A DNA stretch of 32,375 nucleotides. It comes from an uncultured Eubacteriales bacterium (GTDB lineage: Bacteria; Bacillota; Clostridia; Oscillospirales; Oscillospiraceae). The notes under the pieces were generated by a model. The model did no database searches. It saw nothing but the letters and a program-made list of their open reading frames with translations, and was not told where the DNA came from. Positions 9,099-16,964 of this stretch are shown in pieces; the stretch's first letter is position 1, and the number at the start of each line of letters is the position of its first letter. A program made the position numbers and the translations under genes. The stretch lies in contig URST01000016.1 of the NCBI GenBank assembly GCA_900550585.1, forward strand, positions 1-32,375, in the 5' to 3' direction.

Positions 9099-10097
9099 TC
9101 AGAAGCTGAAGCGCTGATACACGGCGAAGTAGGCCAGCAGGCAGAACAGCGCGCTGACGGTGGAGAACACCGCCACGATCTTTGTCTCCTTCCAGCCGCA
9201 CATCTCGAAGTGGTGGTGCAGCGGCGCCATTTTGAAAATGCGCTTGCCGTGGGTGAGCTTGAAGTACGTCACCTGGATGATGTCGGACAGCGTCTCGCAG
9301 ATGTAGACGATGCCCACCAGCAGCAGCACCAGCGGCATGTCGTAGGCGAAGGCCAGCGCCGCCACCGCGCCGCCCAGGAACAGGGAGCCAGTGTCGCCCA
9401 TGAACACCTTGGCGGGGTAGTGGTTATACAGCAGGAAACCGCACAGGCCACCGGCCATGGCGGCGGCAAACGTGCCCAGCTGGGCAAAGCCCGGCCAGAC
9501 CACGGCCATGACCGCGAAGAACACCGCCACCGGCAGCGTTACACTGGAGCTGAGGCCGTCCAGACCGTCGGTGATGTTGACGGCGTTGACGGTGCCCACG
9601 ATGACGAAGGCGGCGAAGATGAGGTACACCGTCCACGGCAGCACCAGATGGGTGTTCCAGAACGGGATGTACAGGTTGGGGCTGAGCATCCCCTCGTACC
9701 GCATGAGGCAGAGGAATGCCACCGCCGCCGCCAGCTGCAGCACAAACTTTTGCAGCGCGGTCAGGCCGGTGTTGTGGTGGTGCTTTACCTTCTGATAATC
9801 GTCGATGTAGCCGATGAGGCCGAACACCAGCGCGAACAGATAGACATACAGGTGGACGAACTCGCCCGCCATCATCCGCCGCCAGCCCAGCACCACGATG
9901 GTCAGGCCGATGCCGATGATGAACATCAGGCCGCCCATGGTGGGGGTGCCCTGCTTGGTCATGTGCCAGGTGGGGCCGATCTCCTTGATGGACTGGCCGG
10001 CCTTCAGCCGCACCAGCGCCGGGATCAGCAGCTTGCCCGCGATGGCGGTGACGATAAAGCTGACCACAGCCGGCAGCACGATCTCCATGATTCCCAT
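9099..10097 (-). CDS. mraY: Phospho-MurNAc-pentapeptide translocase MraY
   Basis: A 332-residue polytopic membrane enzyme that links phospho-MurNAc-pentapeptide to undecaprenyl phosphate, forming lipid I. Diagnostic motifs are TPTMGG near the N-terminus, DDYQK, NAVNITDGLDGL, FMGDTGSLFLGG and APLHHHFE, which carry the Mg and catalytic aspartates and the histidine loop. ATG at 10097 has AAGGAG 9 bases upstream, immediately after a GC-rich hairpin. It follows murE directly; in most dcw clusters murF would sit between them and murD just after, and both are missing here. Confidence 0.97.
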   Translation of the reverse strand: MGIMEIVLPAVVSFIVTAIAGKLLIPALVRLKAGQSIKEIGPTWHMTKQGTPTMGGLMFIIGIGLTIVVLGWRRMMAGEFVHLYVYLFALVFGLIGYIDDYQKVKHHHNTGLTALQKFVLQLAAAVAFLCLMRYEGMLSPNLYIPFWNTHLVLPWTVYLIFAAFVIVGTVNAVNITDGLDGLSSSVTLPVAVFFAVMAVVWPGFAQLGTFAAAMAGGLCGFLLYNHYPAKVFMGDTGSLFLGGAVAALAFAYDMPLVLLLVGIVYICETLSDIIQVTYFKLTHGKRIFKMAPLHHHFEMCGWKETKIVAVFSTVSALFCLLAYFAVYQRFSF

Positions 10098-10113
10098 AAT
10101 GCTTCGCTCCTTC

Positions 10114-10136
10114 CCGCCGGGGACGGGCCCCGGCGG
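10114..10136 (-). promoter_or_regulatory. GC-rich RNA hairpin abutting the mraY ribosome-binding site
   Basis: A perfect 9-bp all-GC inverted repeat (10114-10122 with 10128-10136) with a five-base loop lies between murE and mraY. On the minus strand it is followed at once by GAAGGAG, the mraY ribosome site. There is no T tract, so it is not a standard terminator. A role in mRNA processing, stability or mraY translation is inference. Confidence 0.55.
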
Positions 10137-10150
10137 CTCTCTTTGATCTG

Positions 10151-11596
10151 TTAATGCTTCAGGTAGTCCGCCACGATGACCCGCTCATCCATGGGATAGT
10201 GGACGTGGTCGATCTCCTGATAGTCCTCGTGGCCCTTGCCGGCCAGAATGATAACGTCGCCGGGCCGGGCGTGATCCATGGCGTAGTGGATGGCCTCCAC
10301 CCGGTCGGGGATGGCCACATAGGGGGTATCGGTATCCCGCATGCCCGCCAGAATGTCGTCGATGATGGCCTGCGGGTCCTCGGTGCGGGGGTTGTCGCTG
10401 GTGACGATGACGAAGTCCGCCAGCCGGGCGGCGATACCGCCCATGACGGGGCGCTTCGTCTTATCCCGGTCGCCGCCGCAGCCGAACAGCACCACGGTGC
10501 GGCCCTTGGCGAAGCCGTTCACCGATTCCAGCACGTTTTCCAGTGCATCGGGCTTGTGGGAGTAGTCGTTGAGGATGGTGTAGTCCCTGCCGGGGGTGGG
10601 GATGATCTCCATGCGGCCCTTGACGCCGTGGTTCCGGGCCAGCGCGTCGGCGCACTCCGTCAGCGGTACGCCCAGGTTCCAGCAGCAGGCCATGGCATCC
10701 AGCGTATTATATACCGTGAACTGGGCGGGAATGCCTACCTGTACATGGGTCCACTCCGTGTCCGCCTCGGCGTCGAAGGATACGCTGCCGGGGTGGAGCT
10801 GCACGGACTTGGCCTTCAGGTCCGCGTCGGCGTGGATGGCATAGGAGAACAGCCGGGGGCACTTGGCGTTTTGCAGCAGCCGCCGGTGCCACGGGTCGTC
10901 GGCGTTGTAGATGCCCACGTCGCAGCGGTCGAAGAGGATGGCCTTGGCGTCGCAGTAGGCCTCCATGGTGTGGTGGAAGTCCAGATGATCCTGACTGAGG
11001 TTGGTAAAGATGCCCACGGCGAAGCGGATGCCGTAGACCCGGTCCAGCACCAGGGCGTGGGAGGAGACCTCCATGACCACATGGGTGCAGCCGGCGTCGG
11101 ACATCTGCCGCAGCAGCTTCTGCAGTTCGAAGGACTCCGGCGTGGTGCGCTCCGTGTGGAGCACCTCGCTGCCGATCATGTTCTGGATGGTGCCGATGAG
11201 ACCCACCTTAGCGCCGGCCTTCTGCTCCAGAATGCTCTTGATGAGGTAGGTGGAGGTGGTCTTGCCGCTGGTGCCGGTGACGCCGATCATGGTCAGCTCC
11301 CGGGAGGGGTGGTCGAACCAATTGCAGGCGATGACCGCCAGCGCCCGGCGGGAGTCCTCCACCACCACATAGGGGATATCGGTCTCCGGTGCATGCTGGC
11401 AGACAACACAGGCCGCGCCCTTATCGCGGGCCATGGGGATATATTTATGACCGTCCGTCTCCGCGCCGGTGATGGCCACGAACAGGCTGCCCGGCTTGGC
11501 CTGGCGGGAGTCGTAGCAGACATCGGCAATGTCGGCGTTCAGGTCGGCGTTGGTATCGAGAATGGTCAGATCCTTCAAAATTTCGCTGAGTTTCAT
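10151..11596 (-). CDS. murE: UDP-MurNAc-tripeptide synthetase MurE
   Basis: A 481-residue Mur ligase that adds the third amino acid to UDP-MurNAc-L-Ala-D-Glu in the cytoplasm. Visible are the ATP-binding loop GVTGTSGKTTST, HTERTTPESFEL, the carbamylated-lysine region CDAKAILF, and the C-terminal DNPRTEDP motif. The DNPR signature is typical of enzymes that use meso-diaminopimelate rather than lysine, so a DAP-type wall is expected. ATG at 11596 has AAAGGAGA 7 bases upstream. A 102-bp gap after spoVD holds its own promoter. The expected partner murF is absent downstream. Confidence 0.97.
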   Translation of the reverse strand: MKLSEILKDLTILDTNADLNADIADVCYDSRQAKPGSLFVAITGAETDGHKYIPMARDKGAACVVCQHAPETDIPYVVVEDSRRALAVIACNWFDHPSRELTMIGVTGTSGKTTSTYLIKSILEQKAGAKVGLIGTIQNMIGSEVLHTERTTPESFELQKLLRQMSDAGCTHVVMEVSSHALVLDRVYGIRFAVGIFTNLSQDHLDFHHTMEAYCDAKAILFDRCDVGIYNADDPWHRRLLQNAKCPRLFSYAIHADADLKAKSVQLHPGSVSFDAEADTEWTHVQVGIPAQFTVYNTLDAMACCWNLGVPLTECADALARNHGVKGRMEIIPTPGRDYTILNDYSHKPDALENVLESVNGFAKGRTVVLFGCGGDRDKTKRPVMGGIAARLADFVIVTSDNPRTEDPQAIIDDILAGMRDTDTPYVAIPDRVEAIHYAMDHARPGDVIILAGKGHEDYQEIDHVHYPMDERVIVADYLKH

Positions 11597-11630
11597 ACAA
11601 ACGTCTCCTTTGCAGCAGGTTTTCGCCCCT

Positions 11631-11659
11631 ATTATAGCAGGCAGAATTTGCGCAGAAAA
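11631..11659 (-). promoter_or_regulatory. Extended -10 promoter upstream of murE
   Basis: On the minus strand a perfect TATAAT (11631-11636) is preceded by TGC (extended -10, TGnTATAAT). The -35 at 17-bp spacing is poor (TTTTCT, 11654-11659), as is common for extended -10 promoters. It would start murE-mraY-ftsW-murG-murA-divIB independently of mraZ. Confidence 0.7.
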
Positions 11660-11698
11660 GGGAAATCTGTGCGGTTCTCTGGGAAAATCGTGGGGCGG

Positions 11699-13948
11699 TC
11701 AGTCCGTGACGGAGGTGTCGCCCAGCTGGACGGTGATGACCGTGCCGGCATCCACCTCCGTGCCCTCCTCGATGGATTGGGACAGCACGCGGACGGAGGA
11801 GGACTCGCTGCCGGTGGTGCCGGAGAAGCGGATGAACAGCCCGGCGCCGGTGGCGGCGGTGTTGGCCTCAGATGGCGTCTTGCCGACAAGGTGGGGCACC
11901 TTGCACTTGGCGGTGGACTTATCCGCGCCGGCGTACAGGATGACGGCGGATTTGCCGGGGATGATGGCACCGCCGGCGGGGGTCTGGTCGGTGACGGTCT
12001 CGCCGTCGCCGCTGATCTTGCAGCTGAGGCCCCGCTCGGTGAGCTTGCTCTTGGCCTCCTCCACGGACATGCCGATGACGTTGGGCACGGTGGTATCCAT
12101 GCCCAGCAGCTCCTCGGCGGAGTAGCTGGGCTCCACGCCCAGATAGGGCAGCACCTCGGCCATGATGGAGCTGGCGGTGGGGGCCACCATGTTGCCGCCG
12201 GAGACGTAGGTGCCGGTGGAACGGCTGGGGGTGTCCATGGTCAGCAGCATGATGACCTGCGGGTCGTCGGCAGGGGCGAAGCAGAGGAAGGACACCACCA
12301 CGTCGCCGGTCTGGCCCTTATCGGCCGTACCGGTCTTGCCGCCGATGCGGTAGCCGGCCACCTGACCGTTTTTGCCGGTGCCGCTGGCCACCACATACTC
12401 CAGACACTCCCGCACGGTGGCGGATGTCTCCTCGCTGATGACCTGGCGGATGGGGGTGCTGTCGTGCTGGTAGGTGACGCTGCCGTTGGAGTCGGTGATG
12501 CGCTCCACCAGATAGGGGCTGCGGAGGTAGCCGCCGTTGATGCAGGCGGCCTGGGCCGTGATAAGGGCGATGGGGGTGACGTTGAAGTTCTGGCCGAAGG
12601 CGTAGCAGGCCAGGTCCAGCTGGGTGAAGCTGGCGGGGTCGGCAAAGATGCCCACGGCCTCGCCGCCCAGGTCAATGCCGGTGTCGTCCATGAGGCCGAA
12701 GGCCTTCATGTAGTTGTAGAACGTGGTGCTGCCCAGCTTCAGACCGTAGGAGATGAAGGCGGGGTTGCAGGAGTTCCCCACGGACTGCACCAGCGTCTGC
12801 AGGCCGTGGCCGGCCTTGTTGGAGCAGTGGATGGTGTAGTTGGAGATGTTGACGAAGCCATTGCAGTTGACGGTGGTGTTCATGTCGATGACACCCTCCT
12901 CCAGCGAGGCGGCCAGCGTCAGGATCTTGAAGGTGGAGCCGGGCTCGTAGGTGTCGTTCAGCGCCTTGTTGCGCCACTGGAGCAGCTGCATGTCGGCCAG
13001 CGTGCCCTCGCCCCGCTCCATCCGCTCCAGCAGGGTCTTATCCTGCACGGCGGAGAAGTCGTTGAGGTCGTAGTTGGGGTAGGAGGCCATGGCCAGGATG
13101 CCGCCGGTTTTGACGTCCATGATGATGCCGGTGGCGCCGTTGGCGGCGGCAAATTTGTCGGTCATGGACTCAAGGCCCTTTTCCAGATAGTACTGGATGG
13201 TGGCGTCCAGCGTCAGCGTCAGGTCGCTGCCGTTCTGAGCGGCAAAATACTGCTCGTAGGCGTACATCATGTCGTTGCCGGCGTTGTCCTTGGCGGACAC
13301 CACAAGGCCGCTCTGACCCTCCAGCGCCTCCTCGTAGCGGGCCTCCAGCCCGTACAGGCCGGTGTTCTCGTCGCCTACGAAGCCGATGACGTGGGAGGCC
13401 AGAGAGCCGTAGGGATAGTAGCGCTTGGCGTCGGCCACCAGATGGACGCCCACGATCTTGTTCTCGCTGATGTAGGTGCGGACGGCGTTGGCCGTCTCCT
13501 CCTCGGCGCGGAGCTTGATGACCTCGTACTGGGACTTGGTGTTGTCCATGCGCTTGCGGATGGAGGAGGCGTCGCTGCCCAGGATCTCGGCAAGGCCGGC
13601 GGCCAGGGAGTCCTTCGTCCACGACACGGGATCATCCTTGTCGTTGACGGCGTTGTCGATCTCCAGCGGGGAGAGGATGATGGTCTCGGCACTGGCGGAG
13701 ATGGCCATGATGTTGCCGGTGCGGTCGTAGATGGTGCCGCGGGAGGCGGTGACCACCGTGCGGCGGGTCTGCTGGTTCACGGCTTTGCTCTGCAGCTCCT
13801 CGTGGCGGATGATCTGCAGGTCGAAAAGCTGGAAGAACAGCAGCACGAACATGGCTACGCCCATGATGAGCATCAGCACGAAGGACCGGGTCTGGATGAC
13901 CCGGTTGGCGCGGCGGATATTTTCATCTTTACGTTTGGGATCTGACAC
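11699..13948 (-). CDS. spoVD: Class B penicillin-binding protein (FtsI/SpoVD type) with two PASTA domains
   Basis: A 749-residue membrane-anchored transpeptidase that crosslinks septal or spore-cortex peptidoglycan and works with the SEDS protein encoded downstream. Order: short cytoplasmic tail, one transmembrane helix (about 23-45), dimerisation domain beginning ASRGTIYDRTG, transpeptidase domain with Ser338 in STFK, SVGNS, and KTGT (Lys538), then two PASTA domains (about 619-680, VPNVIGMS, and 681-745, VPHLVGK). Start is GTG at 13948 with GGAGG 8 bases upstream, preferred to an ATG 26 codons earlier that has no such site. Two PASTA domains resemble division PBP2B as much as sporulation-specific SpoVD, and a single dcw copy may do both jobs. 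Confidence 0.93.
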   Translation of the reverse strand: MSDPKRKDENIRRANRVIQTRSFVLMLIMGVAMFVLLFFQLFDLQIIRHEELQSKAVNQQTRRTVVTASRGTIYDRTGNIMAISASAETIILSPLEIDNAVNDKDDPVSWTKDSLAAGLAEILGSDASSIRKRMDNTKSQYEVIKLRAEEETANAVRTYISENKIVGVHLVADAKRYYPYGSLASHVIGFVGDENTGLYGLEARYEEALEGQSGLVVSAKDNAGNDMMYAYEQYFAAQNGSDLTLTLDATIQYYLEKGLESMTDKFAAANGATGIIMDVKTGGILAMASYPNYDLNDFSAVQDKTLLERMERGEGTLADMQLLQWRNKALNDTYEPGSTFKILTLAASLEEGVIDMNTTVNCNGFVNISNYTIHCSNKAGHGLQTLVQSVGNSCNPAFISYGLKLGSTTFYNYMKAFGLMDDTGIDLGGEAVGIFADPASFTQLDLACYAFGQNFNVTPIALITAQAACINGGYLRSPYLVERITDSNGSVTYQHDSTPIRQVISEETSATVRECLEYVVASGTGKNGQVAGYRIGGKTGTADKGQTGDVVVSFLCFAPADDPQVIMLLTMDTPSRSTGTYVSGGNMVAPTASSIMAEVLPYLGVEPSYSAEELLGMDTTVPNVIGMSVEEAKSKLTERGLSCKISGDGETVTDQTPAGGAIIPGKSAVILYAGADKSTAKCKVPHLVGKTPSEANTAATGAGLFIRFSGTTGSESSSVRVLSQSIEEGTEVDAGTVITVQLGDTSVTD

Positions 13949-14019
13949 GTTTTCTGCCTCCGAAAGCAAGGCCCGGCGCGGTTTTACCGGTGCCGGACGG
14001 GTTCTCGAATACCAAGCAA

Positions 14020-14045
14020 GGAGCAAGAAGTCGCCTTCTTACTCC
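14020..14045 (-). other. Hairpin in the ftsL-spoVD gap
   Basis: Arms GGAG-n-AAGAAG and CTTCTT-n-CTCC (10 paired bases, one internal mismatch, 4-base loop) sit in the 122-bp gap between ftsL and spoVD. There is no run of T after it on the minus strand, so it is at best a weak attenuator or a processing site. A second imperfect GC-rich hairpin lies at about 13973-13996, close to the spoVD start. Confidence 0.4.
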
Positions 14046-14070
14046 TCACTGCCTCATGATATGGCCGCTG

Positions 14071-14607
14071 TCAGCGGAAATATTCCAGCACATAGTCCCA
14101 GCCCCGCTCCAGCTTATCCAGCAGGCCGCCCAGCGCGGCGCTGCCCTCGGCCTTGTAGAGCGTGACGCTGTCGTCGCCGGACAGGTCGATATACTGGATC
14201 TGGCCGCTGGTGGGCTTGGACATGCCGGCGGCCTCGGCCGCCGCCTTGACGGTGGTCAGGTCGAAGGTCTTTTCGTACTCCGTCAGCAGGGCGATGTGTT
14301 GCTCGTCCAGGGCTTCGATCTCCCGCTTGATGGAGGAGACGCTGCCGGACACGTCGGTGAGCGTGACATAGCCCAGCATCAGCACCACCACCAGCGCCAG
14401 CAGCACCACGGTGCCGAGGGCGACCAGAGGAGAGGGGCGGGCGGCGGCGCGGGTCTGTGTCTGACGGCGGGGGAGAGGCTGGGGCTGAGGGGCGGGCTGC
14501 TTCTGGGGCAGCTTGCCGGCATCCTCCAGCTGGCGTTCCCGTGCCAGGGCATCCAGGTCGTAGGCCAGACTGCCGTAGACGGCGTTTTTGCGATAGGGCT
14601 GGGCCAA
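14071..14607 (-). CDS. ftsL: Cell division protein FtsL-like
   Basis: A 178-residue bitopic protein: cytoplasmic N-terminus rich in Pro, Gln and Arg (about 1-60), one transmembrane helix (about 61-82), then a short predicted coiled coil (about 88-120) and a tail. FtsL-type proteins are poorly conserved, so the call rests on topology and on its place between rsmH and the class B PBP, where ftsL always sits. The family pairs with DivIC/FtsB and DivIB to activate septal synthesis. The only reasonable start is TTG at 14607, with AGGAG about 10 bases upstream; no in-frame ATG or GTG exists between the rsmH stop and here. The cytoplasmic tail is longer than in most FtsL proteins. Confidence 0.8.
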   Translation of the reverse strand: MAQPYRKNAVYGSLAYDLDALARERQLEDAGKLPQKQPAPQPQPLPRRQTQTRAAARPSPLVALGTVVLLALVVVLMLGYVTLTDVSGSVSSIKREIEALDEQHIALLTEYEKTFDLTTVKAAAEAAGMSKPTSGQIQYIDLSGDDSVTLYKAEGSAALGGLLDKLERGWDYVLEYFR

Positions 14608-14647
14608 GGGACGGTCACTCCTCTCCGGAAAAATGGCGCGCTCTGCG

Positions 14648-15604
14648 TCAGAGCTTTTCCGCTACCCGGAGCTTGGCACTGCGGGCACGGGGGTTTTCGG
14701 CCAGCTCCGCGTCGCCGGATACAATGGGCTTGCGGCTGACCAGCCGTATCTTCGGCTTTTTGCCGCAGACACAGACGGGGAAATCAGGCGGGCAGGTGCA
14801 GCCGGTGGCCAGCGCCTGCATGGTCTTTTTGATGATGCGGTCCTCCAGCGAGTGGAAGGAGATGACGGCCAGACGGCCGCCTGCGTTCAGGTGGGACACG
14901 GCGGCCTCCAGCATGGGGGGCAGGGCGTCCAGCTCGCCGTTGACGGCGATGCGGATGGCCTGAAAGCTGCGCTTGGCGGGATGCTGCTTTTCCCGGAGAG
15001 CGGCGGGGGGCATGGCGGAACGGATGATGTCCACCAGTTGCAGCGTCGTCTCGATGGGGGTCTGCTCCCGGGTCTGCACGATGCGGCGGGCGATGGCGGG
15101 GGCATAGCGCTCCTCGCCAAAGTCGTAGAGGATGCGGCGCAGCTCCTCATAGGGCCAGTCGTTCACCACGTCGCGGGCGGTGAGAGGGGCCGTGCGGTCC
15201 ATGCGCATGTCCAGCGGGGCGTCGTGCATGTAGGAAAAGCCCCGGGCGGCGTCGTCCAGCTGGGGGGAGGAGACGCCCAGATCAAAGAGCATCCCGTCGA
15301 CGCCGGGGATATGAAGCTCGGCGAGGATATCGCCGATGCGGTCGAAGTTGCTGTGGACCAGGGTGACCCGGTCCAGATAGGGGGCCAGCCGCTCCTGAGC
15401 GGCGTCAATGGCCGTCTGGTCGCGGTCGATGCCGATAAGGCGGCCGCCCGCCGTCAGGCGGCGGACGATCTCCAGCGAGTGGCCGGCGCGGCCCAGCGTG
15501 CCGTCCACATAGACGCCGTCAGGCCGGATGGCCAGCGCGTCCAGACATTCCTGAAGGAGGACCGGCTTGTGGCCGTAATCCTTTTCGTTGATGCAGTCAG
15601 ACAT
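14648..15604 (-). CDS. rsmH: 16S rRNA (cytosine1402-N4)-methyltransferase RsmH
   Basis: A 318-residue SAM-dependent methyltransferase (MraW) that modifies C1402 in the ribosomal P site. Motifs are GHKPVLLQECLD, DGTLGRAGHS (SAM loop), FDLGVSSPQLDD, GFSYMHDAPLDMRM and ISFHSLEDRIIK. ATG at 15604 lies 3 bases after the mraZ stop with no strong ribosome site, so it is probably translationally coupled to mraZ. It is the second gene of the dcw cluster, its standard position. Confidence 0.97.
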   Translation of the reverse strand: MSDCINEKDYGHKPVLLQECLDALAIRPDGVYVDGTLGRAGHSLEIVRRLTAGGRLIGIDRDQTAIDAAQERLAPYLDRVTLVHSNFDRIGDILAELHIPGVDGMLFDLGVSSPQLDDAARGFSYMHDAPLDMRMDRTAPLTARDVVNDWPYEELRRILYDFGEERYAPAIARRIVQTREQTPIETTLQLVDIIRSAMPPAALREKQHPAKRSFQAIRIAVNGELDALPPMLEAAVSHLNAGGRLAVISFHSLEDRIIKKTMQALATGCTCPPDFPVCVCGKKPKIRLVSRKPIVSGDAELAENPRARSAKLRVAEKL

Positions 15605-15607
15605 GGG

Positions 15608-16024
15608 TCACAGCCCCATTTCCGCCATGGCCTGCTCCAGCGCGCCGGAGGAGAAGGCCTCGTCCTCGATGGCGGCCCAGCGCTCGGCGCTCCAGATCTC
15701 GGCGCGGTCGAAGCTGCCCACCACCACGACCTCCTTGGTCAGGCCCGCGTACTCCCGCAGCTTGGCGGGGATGAGGATGCGGCCCTGGGAGTCCGGCTCG
15801 CAGTCCGCCGCGTAGGCGAACAGGGCGCGGAGCTTTTTCACCTCGTTGTAGGACAGCTCCTTCAGCCGGGCCATGAAGGCGGCCCAGCTCTCGTCGGAGT
15901 AGACGGACAGGCAGTGGTCCTGTCCCACGGTGACATGGAACGTCTGGCCCAGCTCCTTGCGGAGGGAGGCCGGAATGAACAGGCGGCCCTTGGCGTCGAT
16001 ATTGTGGCTGAACTGACCGGTCAT
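15608..16024 (-). CDS. mraZ: Transcriptional regulator MraZ
   Basis: A 138-residue protein with two AbrB/SpoVT-like half domains, marked by DAKGRLFIPASLR and DSQGRILIPAKLR. In the family it forms a ring-shaped oligomer that binds repeated TGGGN/GTGGG boxes at its own promoter and represses the dcw cluster. ATG at 16024 is supported by AGGAGG 7 bases upstream; the frame runs open further upstream through the operator region. Such boxes are visible between its start and the promoter, which fits autoregulation. Confidence 0.96.
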   Translation of the reverse strand: MTGQFSHNIDAKGRLFIPASLRKELGQTFHVTVGQDHCLSVYSDESWAAFMARLKELSYNEVKKLRALFAYAADCEPDSQGRILIPAKLREYAGLTKEVVVVGSFDRAEIWSAERWAAIEDEAFSSGALEQAMAEMGL

Positions 16025-16059
16025 GGGGCCGCCTCCTCTCGTGTGAAATCGGGTGATCG

Positions 16060-16117
16060 GTGGAAAACCGTGGGATGATCCCCCACAAAAAGGGGCACTT
16101 CCCCCACAATCCACCAC
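16060..16117 (-). promoter_or_regulatory. MraZ-box-like repeats in the mraZ leader
   Basis: On the minus strand GTGGT-N5-GTGGG occupies 16103-16117 (10-bp period), with further GTG motifs starting at 16098 and 16086. On the plus strand GTGGA-N5-GTGGG occupies 16060-16074, also with a 10-bp period. The TGGGN-N5 direct repeat is the described MraZ target. The sites lie just downstream of the -10 box, where binding would block transcription. Confidence 0.6.
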
Positions 16118-16127
16118 TCACGGGATT

Positions 16128-16156
16128 AGTATACATAATGCGTTATGAAATTGCAA
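16128..16156 (-). promoter_or_regulatory. SigA-type promoter of the dcw cluster
   Basis: Minus strand: -35 TTGCAA (16151-16156), 17-bp spacer, -10 TATACT (16128-16133). The start would be near 16120, giving a leader of about 95 bases to the mraZ ATG that contains the MraZ-box-like repeats. Confidence 0.78.
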
Positions 16157-16261
16157 GCAGAAGTTTCCCCCGGCGGAGGCTGCAAAAGCGCCAGTTTTTT
16201 CCAGAAAACAGGGGAAAACGGGTGCGGGTTAAAACGCATGTTCGAGGGACAGAGGCGCAAA

Positions 16262-16297
16262 AAACCGGTAGACACAAAATATAGTGTCTACCGGTTT
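16262..16297 (-). terminator. Terminator after the coaD/coiled-coil operon
   Basis: A perfect 14-bp stem (16262-16275 with 16284-16297), 8-base AT-rich loop, followed on the minus strand by a run of T. It lies about 90 bases after the coiled-coil gene stop and before the mraZ promoter, insulating the two operons. Confidence 0.88.
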
Positions 16298-16387
16298 GAA
16301 GTGCCACAAGATGTTATTCGATTGTGGGAAATGTAGAAATGCTCGGAGAATATTCGGTGATTTTTAACAAAGGGAACAGAGGGGGCG

Positions 16388-16930
16388 TTACTGGGCGCTG
16401 TCCTCCGTCTTGGGGGCGTCCTCGCCGGCGGCGGTGCGGTTCAGCTCGGCGCGCTGGGCCTGCATCTGCTCCTGGCTGGCGGCGCGGAAACGGACACGGG
16501 ATTCCTGTACCTCGGTGAGGGCCATCTGGATGGCCTCCTCTGTGCGGCGCAGGGCGTCCTCGGTGTAGGTGTTGGCCACATGATACAGCTCGCGGGTGCG
16601 CTCCTCGGCGCGGCGGACGATCTCGCTGCTCTTCTGGCGGGCCAGCTGGATGGTCTCGCTCTCGGAGACGATGACCTTGGCGTCCAGCTCCGCCTGACGC
16701 AGCATCTTCTCCACTTCCTTTTTGGCGCCGGCCACATACTCGGTGCGGGCGGCGATCAGCTCCCGTGCCTTTTTCAGCTCCAGCGGGAGCTTGGCGCGGA
16801 TCTCGTCCAGCAGATCCAGCGCCTCATCGCGGTTGATGATGCATTTGTCGGAGCTGAAGGCGGCGCTCTTGGCCTCGTCGATCATGCCGTAGAGCATATC
16901 CAGCAGTCGCTGCACATCCTTTTCTTCCAT
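16388..16930 (-). CDS. Coiled-coil protein downstream of coaD (function unknown)
   Basis: A 180-residue hydrophilic protein that is almost entirely predicted alpha-helix with heptad-like stretches of Glu, Lys, Ala and Arg (about 45-150) and an acidic disordered tail. It has no membrane segment and no enzymatic motif. Proteins of this kind next to coaD in Clostridia are often annotated as ATPase or V-type ATPase subunit H-like, or compared with DivIVA; this rests on coiled-coil composition and I do not treat it as function. ATG at 16930 has AAAGGAA 8 bases upstream; 34 bases after coaD, last gene of its operon. Confidence 0.75.
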   Translation of the reverse strand: MEEKDVQRLLDMLYGMIDEAKSAAFSSDKCIINRDEALDLLDEIRAKLPLELKKARELIAARTEYVAGAKKEVEKMLRQAELDAKVIVSESETIQLARQKSSEIVRRAEERTRELYHVANTYTEDALRRTEEAIQMALTEVQESRVRFRAASQEQMQAQRAELNRTAAGEDAPKTEDSAQ

Positions 16931-16964
16931 ATCCCTGGTTCCTTTCTAAGTTTCTGGCAGGACG

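Noticed and set aside
7006..9117. A 703-residue plus-strand open frame opposite murG and ftsW.
   Set aside because: Antisense to conserved genes; composition (His, Gln, Gly, Arg) is that of the reverse frame of GC-rich coding sequence.
10154..13945. A 1263-residue plus-strand open frame opposite murE and spoVD.
   Set aside because: It is antisense to two confidently identified genes, has long Gly/Val/Ala/His-biased low-complexity sequence, and no ribosome site. It is a by-product of high GC content.
16128..16375. CRISPR-like or mobile-element repeat around the 14-bp inverted repeat.
   Set aside because: It occurs once and is followed by T on the minus strand, so it is a terminator.
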